A stretch of 64,000 nt of DNA from Acetivibrio thermocellus ATCC 27405 (lineage in GTDB: Bacteria > Bacillota > Clostridia > Acetivibrionales > Acetivibrionaceae): the NCBI RefSeq assembly GCF_000015865.1, contig NC_009012.1, forward strand, positions 868,001 through 932,000, read 5' to 3'. Every line of letters begins with the position of its first letter. The first letter of the stretch is position 1. The position numbers and the translations under genes are program-made. Below the pieces are notes generated by a model that was not told the DNA's origin, made no database searches, and saw nothing but the letters and a program-made list of their open reading frames with translations. Positions 17,954-25,986 of this stretch are shown piece by piece.

Positions 17954-19567
17954 ATGAGAATGTTGAAAAAGTGTACAGGGTTTTTTCTATACGTACTTGT
18001 ACTTCTCGTAAATATAATATCTGTAAGTGCATTAGAGCCACCACCGATATATGGCGACTCGAATTCGGACTGCAAGGTAAACTCAACGGACTTGACATTA
18101 ATGAAAAGGTATCTTCTGCAGCAATCCATTAGCTATATCAACCTGATTAACGCTGATCTGAATGGGGATGGTAAAATAAACTCGAGCGACTACACATTGT
18201 TAAAAAGATATCTTTTGGGATATATTGATTCTTTCCCTGTGGAAAACCAGTATCCTACAACACCTGAGCCTTCACCGACACCTACTCCCGCTGTTGATGA
18301 AGAAGCATGGAAAAACAACACCGGTACAATTGAGTTGGGAGATACGATTAAAGTCAGCGGTGAAGGTATTTCGGTAAACGGTTCGGTCGTTACCATTACA
18401 GCCGGAGGAGACCACTTAGTTACAGGTACTTTAAACAACGGCATGATTTTTGTCAATACAACCGAAAGGGTTAAGCTGAGACTTAGCGGCGTAAATATAA
18501 AAAATCCAAACGGCCCTGCCATCTACTTCTACAACGTTGACAAAGGCTTTATCACAATAGAAAAAGGTACGGTCAATTATCTCTCCGACGGCTCAACATA
18601 TACTGATCAGGATGCAAAAGCAGCTCTTTTCAGTAATGACGATTTGGAGCTGAAGGGAAAAGGCACTCTCTACGTTACAGGTAATTACAAGCACGGTATT
18701 GCAAGTGACGATGACCTTATTATTGAAAACGGAGATATTTACGTAACAGCAGTTACCGACGGATTACACGCAAACAGCGGCATAGAAATCAAGGGCGGAA
18801 ACATCACTGTTACGGCAAAATCTGATGCCATTGAAAGCGAAAAAGATTTTGAAATGACCGGCGGTACCCTCAATCTCACTGCAGATGACGATGCGATACA
18901 CTCAGAAAAAGACCTTGTAATTGACGATGGAGAAATAAATATATTAAAATGTTATGAGGGTATTGAAAGCAAGACTACTATTACAATTAACGGTGGCAAA
19001 ATAAATATAAACTCAAATGAAGACGGTCTAAATGCTGCAAGCGGCCTTTATATCAATGGCGGTGAACTTTACATAACTTCAGGATATGATGGAATTGACT
19101 CCAACGGACCTATATATATCAATGGAGGATATATTTTCTCCTTTGGAGGCAACATTCCCGAAGGAGGTATTGATTGTGACTGGAATCCTCTGATAATCAA
19201 TGGAGGAACCCTCATTGCAGCGGGAGGTTCCAACAGTACTCCTTCAACTTCAAGTACTCAGTGCTCGGTGCTTTTAGGCAGTGGAACGGCAAACTCCGTT
19301 ATCAGTATCCAAAGGAACGGGTCTGAAATAATCAGCTTTACGGCTCCAAAGAATTATCAAAACATGGTATTCAGTTCACCGGATCTCGTATTGAATGCAA
19401 CTTATGTTGTATATAGAAACGGAGTCCAGTCGGTAACCTTTACCACAAATTCAATTGTAACCAACGCCGGAGGTAGTTCCGGAGGATGGTTCCCCGGAGG
19501 AGGATTCCCAGGAGGAGGATTCCCAGGAGGCGGTGGGGGATGGTTCCCAGGCGGCCCAGGATGGTAA
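17954..19567 (+). CDS. Cellulosomal dockerin protein with Cthe_2159-like beta-helix carbohydrate-binding domain
   Basis: A secreted cellulosome component. Order of parts: signal peptide (1 to about 27, ending SVSALE); type I dockerin (about 33-95) with two calcium-loop repeats, DSNSDCKVNSTDLTLMKRYL and DLNGDGKINSSDYTLLKRYL, both with the S-T/S and K-R recognition residues; a Pro-Thr linker (about 98-115); a long repetitive right-handed beta-helix region (about 120-510) with many G-[GD]-x-I/L-N/T turns; and a C-terminal Gly/Phe/Trp-rich tail. The beta-helix resembles the Cthe_2159/DUF4353 family, reported to bind acidic sugars; here this is inference. The dockerin being N-terminal is unusual. 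ATG 17954 has GGGAG eight bases upstream. Confidence 0.88.
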   Translation: MRMLKKCTGFFLYVLVLLVNIISVSALEPPPIYGDSNSDCKVNSTDLTLMKRYLLQQSISYINLINADLNGDGKINSSDYTLLKRYLLGYIDSFPVENQYPTTPEPSPTPTPAVDEEAWKNNTGTIELGDTIKVSGEGISVNGSVVTITAGGDHLVTGTLNNGMIFVNTTERVKLRLSGVNIKNPNGPAIYFYNVDKGFITIEKGTVNYLSDGSTYTDQDAKAALFSNDDLELKGKGTLYVTGNYKHGIASDDDLIIENGDIYVTAVTDGLHANSGIEIKGGNITVTAKSDAIESEKDFEMTGGTLNLTADDDAIHSEKDLVIDDGEINILKCYEGIESKTTITINGGKININSNEDGLNAASGLYINGGELYITSGYDGIDSNGPIYINGGYIFSFGGNIPEGGIDCDWNPLIINGGTLIAAGGSNSTPSTSSTQCSVLLGSGTANSVISIQRNGSEIISFTAPKNYQNMVFSSPDLVLNATYVVYRNGVQSVTFTTNSIVTNAGGSSGGWFPGGGFPGGGFPGGGGGWFPGGPGW

Positions 19568-19633
19568 TAAACGAGTCGCTGTCAATTAAACAGATAGAAC
19601 TGTTAACTTGTTAATTTTAAATATATAATAGTG

Positions 19634-19702
19634 TTCGGTAGCCATACCGAAATAAATATGCATAAGACAACAGCCTGTTTATACAGACTGTTGTCTTATG
19701 TA
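19634..19702 (+). terminator. Two tandem hairpins after the dockerin gene
   Basis: TTCGGTA/TACCGAA (19634-19651) is followed by a perfect 13-bp stem CATAAGACAACAG/CTGTTGTCTTATG (19661-19700) with a 14-base loop. The T-run after it is weak, but the position between two genes fits transcription termination. Confidence 0.55.
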
Positions 19703-19773
19703 TGATTAAGTAATATAATATTGTATTATAATTGGTATAATTAAAAATATTATTTAGAAGGGAAAGATTGCTA

Positions 19774-20457
19774 ATGTTGGATATCGCTTTAAATGCTAAC
19801 ATCAACTCAACATTAACTCTGGGGAGTGCTTTTTTAACTATCATAGTTTCATTTGCTTTGGGAATATTAATCAGCGTTACATATATGAAAACCCATGTAA
19901 AAGGTTATTACTCGCAAAATTTCACTCTGACATTGATTCTGATTCCTGCGGTAATTGCAGTGATAATCCTTCTGGTAGGAAGTAACGTCGCCAGAGCTTT
20001 CAGTCTTGCCGGTGCTTTTTCCATTGCCCGTTTTAGAAGTGCTGCCGGAGACCCTAAAGATATCGCATATGTGCTTTTTTCAATGGCCGCCGGACTTGCC
20101 TGTGGTACGGGATTGTTTGGCTATGCTGCACTTTTTACCATGTTGCTTTGCGTGTTTATGGTTGTTCTGTGTAAAATTAATTTCGGTGCAAAGAAGAGCT
20201 GTGAGAAAATACTAAAAATCTTGATTCCTGAGAATATGAATTACCAGGGAGCATTTGACGACATTTTAAAGAAGTATACGACAAACTACCAGTTGTGCAG
20301 AGTTAAGACAACCGATTTGGGAACACTTTTCGAACTTGTATACACAGTAACCATGGATAATGAAAAAGATGAAAAGGAGTTTATTGATGAACTTCGCTGC
20401 AGAAATGGCAATTTAAGTATAGTATTGTCAATGAATGCCGCACCAAATGACTTTTGA
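19774..20457 (+). CDS. DUF4956 membrane protein
   Basis: An integral membrane protein of 227 residues. The N-terminal half has about four hydrophobic segments (residues about 15-38, 50-72, 95-112 and 115-132) with the conserved loop GAFSIARFRSAAGDPKDIAYV; the C-terminal half is a cytoplasmic alpha/beta domain. This matches the DUF4956 family, which elsewhere is found beside CotH-kinase and VTC (polyphosphate polymerase) genes; neither is visible here, and function is unknown. ATG 19774 has GAAGGGA about ten bases upstream. Its neighbour is a dockerin protein, but terminator hairpins between them argue against a common transcript. Confidence 0.8.
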   Translation: MLDIALNANINSTLTLGSAFLTIIVSFALGILISVTYMKTHVKGYYSQNFTLTLILIPAVIAVIILLVGSNVARAFSLAGAFSIARFRSAAGDPKDIAYVLFSMAAGLACGTGLFGYAALFTMLLCVFMVVLCKINFGAKKSCEKILKILIPENMNYQGAFDDILKKYTTNYQLCRVKTTDLGTLFELVYTVTMDNEKDEKEFIDELRCRNGNLSIVLSMNAAPNDF

Positions 20458-20601
20458 TAGTTTATACACTGTTAAAAGCAGTTTATTAACTTATTTAAAA
20501 TATTGAAACTGTAATATAAAATTTTTATTTTTTTGTTGGAACTTCATAATTTTATGTGTATAATACCCTTGTAATTATATTAAAATCGTGAGGTTGCACA
20601 A

Positions 20602-21114
20602 ATGCAAAAAAGAAACATAGTCTTAATCGGTATGCCCAGTTCCGGTAAAACTACAATTGGGCAACCACTTGCAAAAACTCTCAACATGGGTTTTATAGAT
20701 ACTGATAGAATAATAATGGAGAAAGAAAAAAGGCCGCTTAGAGACATCGTAAATCATGACGGGCTGGAAAAGTTCCTTGAGATACAGCAGTCAACTTTAA
20801 TGAGCCTGAACGTGGACAACCATGTCATATCAACCGGCGGCAGTGTCGTTTACAATGAAGCCGCAATGGAACATCTTAAAAGAAACAGCATTGTGGTGTA
20901 CCTTAAACTGGAATTTGATGAAATTAAAAAAAGACTGTCTTCCGGCAGAAGGCTTGCAAGAGACAGTAACAAGAGCTTTGAGGATGTTTACAAAGAGCGG
21001 GTGCCTTTGTATGAAAAGTACGCCGACGTTACAATCGACTGTTCTTCTAAAAATGTTCAGTCAATTGTTGCGGAAATTAAAAATGTTTATGAAAGCATGA
21101 TAAAGGGAATATAA
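20602..21114 (+). CDS. aroK: Shikimate kinase
   Basis: Phosphorylates shikimate at the 3-hydroxyl, the fifth step of chorismate synthesis. The Walker A loop is GMPSSGKTTIGQ (residues 9-20), followed by the shikimate-binding aspartates in FIDTDRIIMEKEK and the STGGSVVYNEAA loop with GG. RLSSGRRLARDSN provides the lid arginines. At 170 residues it is normal. The P-loop is slightly unusual, with SSGK rather than GAGK. aroC, two steps later in the same pathway, follows after 61 bases, suggesting an aro operon. Confidence 0.93.
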   Translation: MQKRNIVLIGMPSSGKTTIGQPLAKTLNMGFIDTDRIIMEKEKRPLRDIVNHDGLEKFLEIQQSTLMSLNVDNHVISTGGSVVYNEAAMEHLKRNSIVVYLKLEFDEIKKRLSSGRRLARDSNKSFEDVYKERVPLYEKYADVTIDCSSKNVQSIVAEIKNVYESMIKGI

Positions 21115-21175
21115 CTGATGACAGTAGCGGAAATTTATTGTCTTCTTATGAGTTTTTATAAGGGAGAGATGTAGG

Positions 21176-22360
21176 ATGGTAGGAAATACATTCGGCAGAA
21201 TATTCAGGGTTACAACCTGTGGAGAATCTTATGCAGGTGCTTTTCGCAAAAATCTTCAAATACCAAAAGAGTTGTTTGGGGGACTAATAGCAATCGTGGA
21301 CGGTGTTCCGCCCGGAATAAAGCTCACTGCTGATTTCGTGCAGGAGGAGCTTGATAAAAGAAGACCGGGAAAAACTCCTTTGGATACACCAAGAAAAGAA
21401 AGGGACAAAGTATATATTTTTTCCGGAGTAATGGAAGATGATATTACAACCGGTGCTCCTGTCGGGATGATTATACCCAATGACGTTATTGAGGATGAGC
21501 ACATTAACAAGCATAAGAGCTACAAAGAGGTTGTAAGACCGGGACAGGCAGGATATACCTTTTTTAAGAAGTACGGACAATTTGCAGACAATATAGGTGC
21601 AGGAAGAGCTTCCGGAAGAGAAACGGCTGCCCGTGTTGCCGCCGGAGCCGTGGCAAAGGCGGTGTTAGATACCATGGGTATAGATGTAATTGCTTTTGTA
21701 ACTGAAATACACGGAATTAAAGCCCAGGAAAATATTACTTATGAAATGGCCAAAGCCAATTATCGCAAAAATGAAATAAACTGCCCGGACCTTGAAAAAG
21801 CAAAAGAAATGATTGAAGAACTTAAAAGGATAAAGGAAGAAGGAGATTCTGTAGGCGGAGTGGTGGAAATAATTGCAAGAGGTGTTCCGGCAGGTTTGGG
21901 AGAACCCGTGTTTGACAAGCTTCAGGCCACACTTGCCCACGCCTTAATGTCCATTGGAGCCATAAAAGGGATAGAGTTTGGCGAAGGATTCGGTCATACA
22001 AAATTAAAGGGTTCGGAATCAAACGATGTTCCTTATTACGATGAAGCCTCAGGCCGTGTAAGATTTAAAACCAACAGAGCGGGAGGTATACTGGGCGGAA
22101 TTTCCAACGGCGAGGATATCAGAATCAGAGTTGCGGTTAAGCCGACGCCTACTATTTCAATACCTCAGAAAACAGTAAACATGTACACTCTTGAGAATGT
22201 TGAAGTAGAGTTTAACACAAGAAACGATCCTTCAATATGTCCAAGAATTTATCCTGTATGTGAAGCTATGGTCAGAATTGCTCTTTTGGATGCTTTATAT
22301 ATTGCAAAAGGCTATAGGGCAATCAGCAGCAACATAGATCCCCGTTGGGACCGTTTATAA
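21176..22360 (+). CDS. aroC: Chorismate synthase
   Basis: FMN-dependent trans-elimination of phosphate from EPSP to give chorismate, the branch point to aromatic amino acids. Family signatures are present: GNTFGRIFRVTTCGESYAG near the start with the GESHG-like motif as CGESYAG, the basic substrate loop RRPGKTPLDTPRKERD, RASGRETAARVAAGAVAK, and the C-terminal NDPSICPRIYPVCEAMV. At 394 residues it is complete. The histidine of the usual GESHG motif is tyrosine here (GESYAG), which is worth noting. GGGAGAG is upstream of ATG 21176, and a terminator shared with the PilZ gene lies downstream. Confidence 0.94.
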   Translation: MVGNTFGRIFRVTTCGESYAGAFRKNLQIPKELFGGLIAIVDGVPPGIKLTADFVQEELDKRRPGKTPLDTPRKERDKVYIFSGVMEDDITTGAPVGMIIPNDVIEDEHINKHKSYKEVVRPGQAGYTFFKKYGQFADNIGAGRASGRETAARVAAGAVAKAVLDTMGIDVIAFVTEIHGIKAQENITYEMAKANYRKNEINCPDLEKAKEMIEELKRIKEEGDSVGGVVEIIARGVPAGLGEPVFDKLQATLAHALMSIGAIKGIEFGEGFGHTKLKGSESNDVPYYDEASGRVRFKTNRAGGILGGISNGEDIRIRVAVKPTPTISIPQKTVNMYTLENVEVEFNTRNDPSICPRIYPVCEAMVRIALLDALYIAKGYRAISSNIDPRWDRL

Positions 22361-22387
22361 TCCTAATTCAAAAAATAATTTGAAATC

Positions 22388-22436
22388 AAAAAAAGCCTCA
22401 AAAAGCATGATAATAGCTTGTAAGAGGCTTTTTTTA
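22388..22436. terminator. Bidirectional terminator between aroC and the PilZ gene
   Basis: AAAAAAAGCCTC (22388-22399) pairs with GAGGCTTTTTTT (22424-22435), giving A- and T-flanked stems that can terminate from either side, between convergent genes. Confidence 0.85.
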
Positions 22437-22453
22437 TTATTTTTTATTCATTT

Positions 22454-23110
22454 TCAGTTCATTATACTTTTCCTTTGACTTATCCTTCTTAATGGCTCAA
22501 ATTCGTACTTAAGACGGCTTATTGAAAGTTCCTGGTCCATTTTTAAAAACTCCAGACATCTTTCAATAGTTTTACTGAATTCATCCTCAGGCATGTAATA
22601 TACAAGTCCATACTCAAAACCTATTTCACTAATGCTTTTCCAAACAACCTGTGCCTCAAAAGTAAGTTCAATATTTTCAATTTTTGTATTGATAGTTAAT
22701 ATGTCACCTTTTTTAAATTCCTGTCTTGAACACAACGCCAAGCCGTCTAGGCTGATATTTCTTATGTAAGAGAAAACTCTGGTGTTGCGACTTAAAATAT
22801 ACGCACACAAGGAAACAGGAAACCTCTGCGTAAGCCTCTTGTTTGTTATTGATTGAATATGGTTAATAGTAAGAGTAAAAGTATTTTGATTGTAATCCAC
22901 ATGTTTTACAGTGCTTTCACAGATGTTTACAACATTATCATTCTCAAATCCTATTACAACCGGGTCACTGTCAAAAAAGTTGTAAATAAGAAAATCTCTT
23001 TCAGGTTTGATAACAACATTGTTGTCAAACGAATTACTGATTATCCCTCGATTGCTTCTTTTAGCGGAATAATGCTTTAAAGTAACGATTTCACCAACTC
23101 TTAACTTCAT
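22454..23110 (-). CDS. PilZ-domain protein (YcgR-like c-di-GMP effector)
   Basis: A two-domain protein: an N-terminal YcgR-like beta-barrel (residues about 1-95) and a C-terminal PilZ domain (about 97-205). The c-di-GMP-binding signatures are visible as the arginine motif in KRLTQRFPVSL and the (D/N)xSxxG motif as NISLDGLAL. In YcgR proteins such domains slow the flagellar motor or change secretion when c-di-GMP rises; whether this is so here is inference. The HD-GYP enzyme at 12.4 kb would degrade its ligand. The start is taken as the ATG at 23110 with GGGA upstream; an ATG six codons earlier lacks a ribosome binding site. Confidence 0.84.
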   Translation of the reverse strand: MKLRVGEIVTLKHYSAKRSNRGIISNSFDNNVVIKPERDFLIYNFFDSDPVVIGFENDNVVNICESTVKHVDYNQNTFTLTINHIQSITNKRLTQRFPVSLCAYILSRNTRVFSYIRNISLDGLALCSRQEFKKGDILTINTKIENIELTFEAQVVWKSISEIGFEYGLVYYMPEDEFSKTIERCLEFLKMDQELSISRLKYEFEPLRRISQRKSIMN

Positions 23111-23757
23111 AATATCATTCCCATCCATTTATTTTGTTCTTAACTGTATAGTTTTGTAAAAAGTCGAGTTGAATAAGTCCGCAAAACAAGAGCAGCTTCA
23201 GGATACTTAAGATTTTAAGATAGTTGATTGGAATTTACACAGGAATATTTACTATTTACTTTTTTATTATAGCATATTTTTCTAAAGTTTTTAAGACCTT
23301 TTTTATAGTTAATTTTTTATCATAGTATAAAAAAATAAAAAAAAGACTACCGTACAGAAGAAAACTTAAGCTGCCGGTAGTTTGGTATGAAGGTTGGTAT
23401 AGCTTATTAAGCAACTCAATTGCCATAAGCTATTATAATATTTCGAATGTTCTCATATTTTGAGGGGGCAAAAATTAAAAGTTTTATTTATCTAAAAAAC
23501 TAAATTAATATATAAAAACAATATTTTGGCTTTTTTCTAAAAAACCTCCCTCCAATTATACAAAATTTTTATTTTGTATAATTGTCTGTATTTTTTTTAC
23601 CCCCCCGCCTGAAACCTGATAAATAAAAATAGATGCACTAATCAATTATCAAAAGAAAACTCTTAGAACAAGCTACAAAATTTTCAGGACTTAAATCGAT
23701 AAATCCAAATTTATAAAGCAAATTCCAATTATTTATTTAATATATATAATCTATTTA
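23111..23757. other. Long non-coding gap with three strong inverted repeats
   Basis: About 650 AT-rich bases without a gene. It holds three clear hairpins: ACTACCG/CGGTAGT (23346-23352 with 23375-23381, with an inner CAG/CTG helix), ATAGCTTAT/ATAAGCTAT (23399-23407 with 23425-23433), and a perfect 14-bp stem with a TTTT loop (23553-23566 with 23571-23584). A C-run (CCCCCCC) lies near 23601. The last hairpin is 170 bases past the M23 gene's stop, too far to be sure that it is its terminator. Confidence 0.5.
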
Positions 23758-24879
23758 TCATTTAATATAATCCAAAGGATTGGTTACATTTCCGTCTATT
23801 CGAACTTCAAAATGTAGATGCGATCCTGTAGCCGTTCCGGTACTGCCGGCCTGGGCTATGGTTTGACCCTTTCGAACCTTGTCACCTTTGTTAACAAGAA
23901 GCTTGCTGCAATGAGCATACAGCGTGGTTATTCCGCCGCCATGGTCGATAATAACCGTATAACCGTATCCATCCTCCCAGCCCGAAAAAATCACAATTCC
24001 ATTATTGGCAGCAACTATTGAAGCTCCGTAAGCCGCATCAATGTCAACACCGGTATGCATTTTATACTTTTTGAATATAGGATGAAGTCTCGTGCCAAAT
24101 CGAGAATCTATCTTTCTTGAACTTGGTACCGGCCACACCATTGTACCGCCGGCATAATTTTTGATACTTCCGGTACTTCTCCTTATTTGATTTGCTATTT
24201 CGTAAGATTGCTGAATCAGCTTGTCTTCCTGCTCTTCCAAACGTCTGATTTCTTCTTCTCTTTCTTTGATTTTGTTTTCAAGCCCACTCCTGGATGCAAC
24301 CAATGAATCAATATTGTTTTTCTTTCTGATTAATTCAAGTTGCTTTGCACCTTTTATATATTGAACCAATTGCTTTTTATATGTAAGATCCTTTTTTATA
24401 TCCTGAACTTTCTTTACAATTTCCTTATCTTTTTTCGCAATTGATGAAATCAACTCAAGTCTTTCAAAAAAATTAATCAGATTCTCCGAATCGGCTAATA
24501 TATTAAGGTATGAAACATATGAATTTCTGTACATCGTTACAAGACGTTCTTCAAAGGCTTTTAAAGTTTTGGCGTATCTTTCTTCCGTATCTTTTAACGA
24601 AGTCTCATAGCTTTCTATTTGACTGTCCAATGCCTCCAGTTCAGAAACCAAATTCTGGTACTCCAAGTTTGCTTCATTTTCGGCATTTATTAATTCTTTT
24701 TTCTCACGTTCAAGTTCCTTTTTTTCTTTATCTATCTCTACTTTTTGCTTGCTAATATCATTCAATTTATCGTCTATTTCACTCATTTTATCTTTTAAAG
24801 AATTATTGTCAGCCATAACAGGAAAAATCAAAGCCGCCGTCAAAGACGCTATCAGTACAATAATAAAAAGCCTTTTCAC
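23758..24879 (-). CDS. Secreted M23 peptidoglycan endopeptidase with coiled coil (EnvC-like)
   Basis: A cell-wall hydrolase or hydrolase activator. The signal peptide (residues 1-23, ending PVMADN) is followed by a long charged coiled coil (about 25-245, rich in K/E with LKDKMSEIDDKLNDISKQ), then the LytM/M23 domain (about 250-373). Zinc ligands are seen in RLHPIFKKYKMHTGVDID and HLHFEVRIDG, with AHCSKLLVNKGDKVRKGQ typical of the fold, so it looks catalytically active. The start is GTG at 24879, with AGGAGGAG upstream. It is separated from the cohesin genes and not clearly in an operon. Confidence 0.9.
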   Translation of the reverse strand: MKRLFIIVLIASLTAALIFPVMADNNSLKDKMSEIDDKLNDISKQKVEIDKEKKELEREKKELINAENEANLEYQNLVSELEALDSQIESYETSLKDTEERYAKTLKAFEERLVTMYRNSYVSYLNILADSENLINFFERLELISSIAKKDKEIVKKVQDIKKDLTYKKQLVQYIKGAKQLELIRKKNNIDSLVASRSGLENKIKEREEEIRRLEEQEDKLIQQSYEIANQIRRSTGSIKNYAGGTMVWPVPSSRKIDSRFGTRLHPIFKKYKMHTGVDIDAAYGASIVAANNGIVIFSGWEDGYGYTVIIDHGGGITTLYAHCSKLLVNKGDKVRKGQTIAQAGSTGTATGSHLHFEVRIDGNVTNPLDYIK

Positions 24880-25000
24880 TTTTACTCCTCCTGTAAAAAA
24901 CGAAAAACTAAGGAATAAATTTTTTCTTCCTTCTATATTATATTATATTCTTATACTATTATTTAAATTTTGTCAACATTTAATCATTTTGCCTTTTATC

Positions 25001-25807
25001 CTAATTAACTTTTACCCCTTTACCTACCGAATAATTGGTTAACACATTAAAATCCCAATCATATACATATGTTCCCGATACAGCATTAGGCATCGACGGG
25101 GTATCCGCAAAAGAAATAACAGTGCTTTCCTCTTTTAGTACTTTAAAGCCTATTAAAGCAAGAACGCCACTGCTCTCAGGATTATTACTTTCTTTATATT
25201 CGTCTACATTTACATATGCTTTAGCAAAGTTAATCACACCATTTTTAACGTCACTTGCAGCCAACGGAAGCACATTATAATCCGGATTTGACAAAACGTC
25301 TCCACCGCCCGGGATTTGTTTGTCTTCAAGCGGTTTACCGGTATCAAGGTCCACTGCCTGCAGTATATTTGGGTCATACTTTATATTTACCTGATAACCG
25401 GCAATTTTGGGTATGTTGTTCAATATAATCTTTGCTGTGATTATCTCATCTTTTTTGGCAGTATTCTTGTCCAATACAATTTGAATATTTGCTTCGGCCG
25501 AACTGCTGGTTCCATCATTATTTGCCGTATTTGATGTCTGATTTGAATTGTCCATATTGTTATTTTCAGGAGATTCATTTGGAACCACGGTCCCATTAAC
25601 ATTTTCCGGCGACTGGGTGTAAACAGGGTCAATACTTTGAAGGGCATCCCTGTTTGCTTCCACAGATGCAGTAGGTTTGTTTGTCTCTCCGGATATTGTG
25701 GGCTCAGCAGCATCAGGCTCTTTTCCCGTCCTGCCACCGCAGCCACACAGAATTAACATTGCCAAAACCGTAATAATTCCTGTTTTTATCAAACTTGATT
25801 TTATCAT
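25001..25807 (-). CDS. Single type II cohesin lipoprotein
   Basis: An exported protein with one cohesin module. The N-terminus (residues 1-25) has a hydrophobic core ending LILCGCGG, so C23 is a probable lipidation site. An acidic, Asn/Ser/Pro-rich linker (about 27-105) leads to one type II cohesin (about 106-268), recognisable by IVLDKNTAKKDEIITAKI, IAGYQVNIKYDPNILQAV and the GTYVYDWDFNVLTNYSV end. It should bind type II dockerins such as that on the primary scaffoldin CipA. The lipobox suggests membrane attachment. From memory it corresponds to Cthe_0735. GGAGG lies nine bases before ATG 25807; the gene has its own promoter. Confidence 0.9.
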   Translation of the reverse strand: MIKSSLIKTGIITVLAMLILCGCGGRTGKEPDAAEPTISGETNKPTASVEANRDALQSIDPVYTQSPENVNGTVVPNESPENNNMDNSNQTSNTANNDGTSSSAEANIQIVLDKNTAKKDEIITAKIILNNIPKIAGYQVNIKYDPNILQAVDLDTGKPLEDKQIPGGGDVLSNPDYNVLPLAASDVKNGVINFAKAYVNVDEYKESNNPESSGVLALIGFKVLKEESTVISFADTPSMPNAVSGTYVYDWDFNVLTNYSVGKGVKVN

Positions 25808-25872
25808 TAACAATCTTCCTCCAAGTATAATCAAATTCCTTTGCAGTTAATTAAACAAATGTACTGATTAAA

Positions 25873-25901
25873 TTTATAACACATTTGAAAAATAAATTCA
25901 A
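25873..25901 (-). promoter_or_regulatory. Promoter of the single-cohesin gene
   Basis: On the minus strand, -35 TTGAAT (25896-25901) and -10 TATAAA (25873-25878) are 17 bases apart, placing the start about 60 bases before the ATG. It lies after the terminator of the upstream scaffoldin gene, so the two cohesin genes can be expressed separately. Confidence 0.6.
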
Positions 25902-25930
25902 TTGCATCATTTTGATTTTTAATAAATGAA

Positions 25931-25963
25931 AAAGTGCAGGCGGCATTTCGCCACCTGCAGCAT
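25931..25963 (-). terminator. Terminator after the seven-cohesin scaffoldin gene
   Basis: TGCAGG-c-GGC pairs with GCC-a-CCTGCA (25935-25944 with 25950-25959) around a five-base loop; in the minus direction it runs into CACTTTTTCATTT. It lies about 25 bases past the scaffoldin stop. Confidence 0.85.
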
Positions 25964-25986
25964 TTTACTTGATTGGCAGCATAAGT

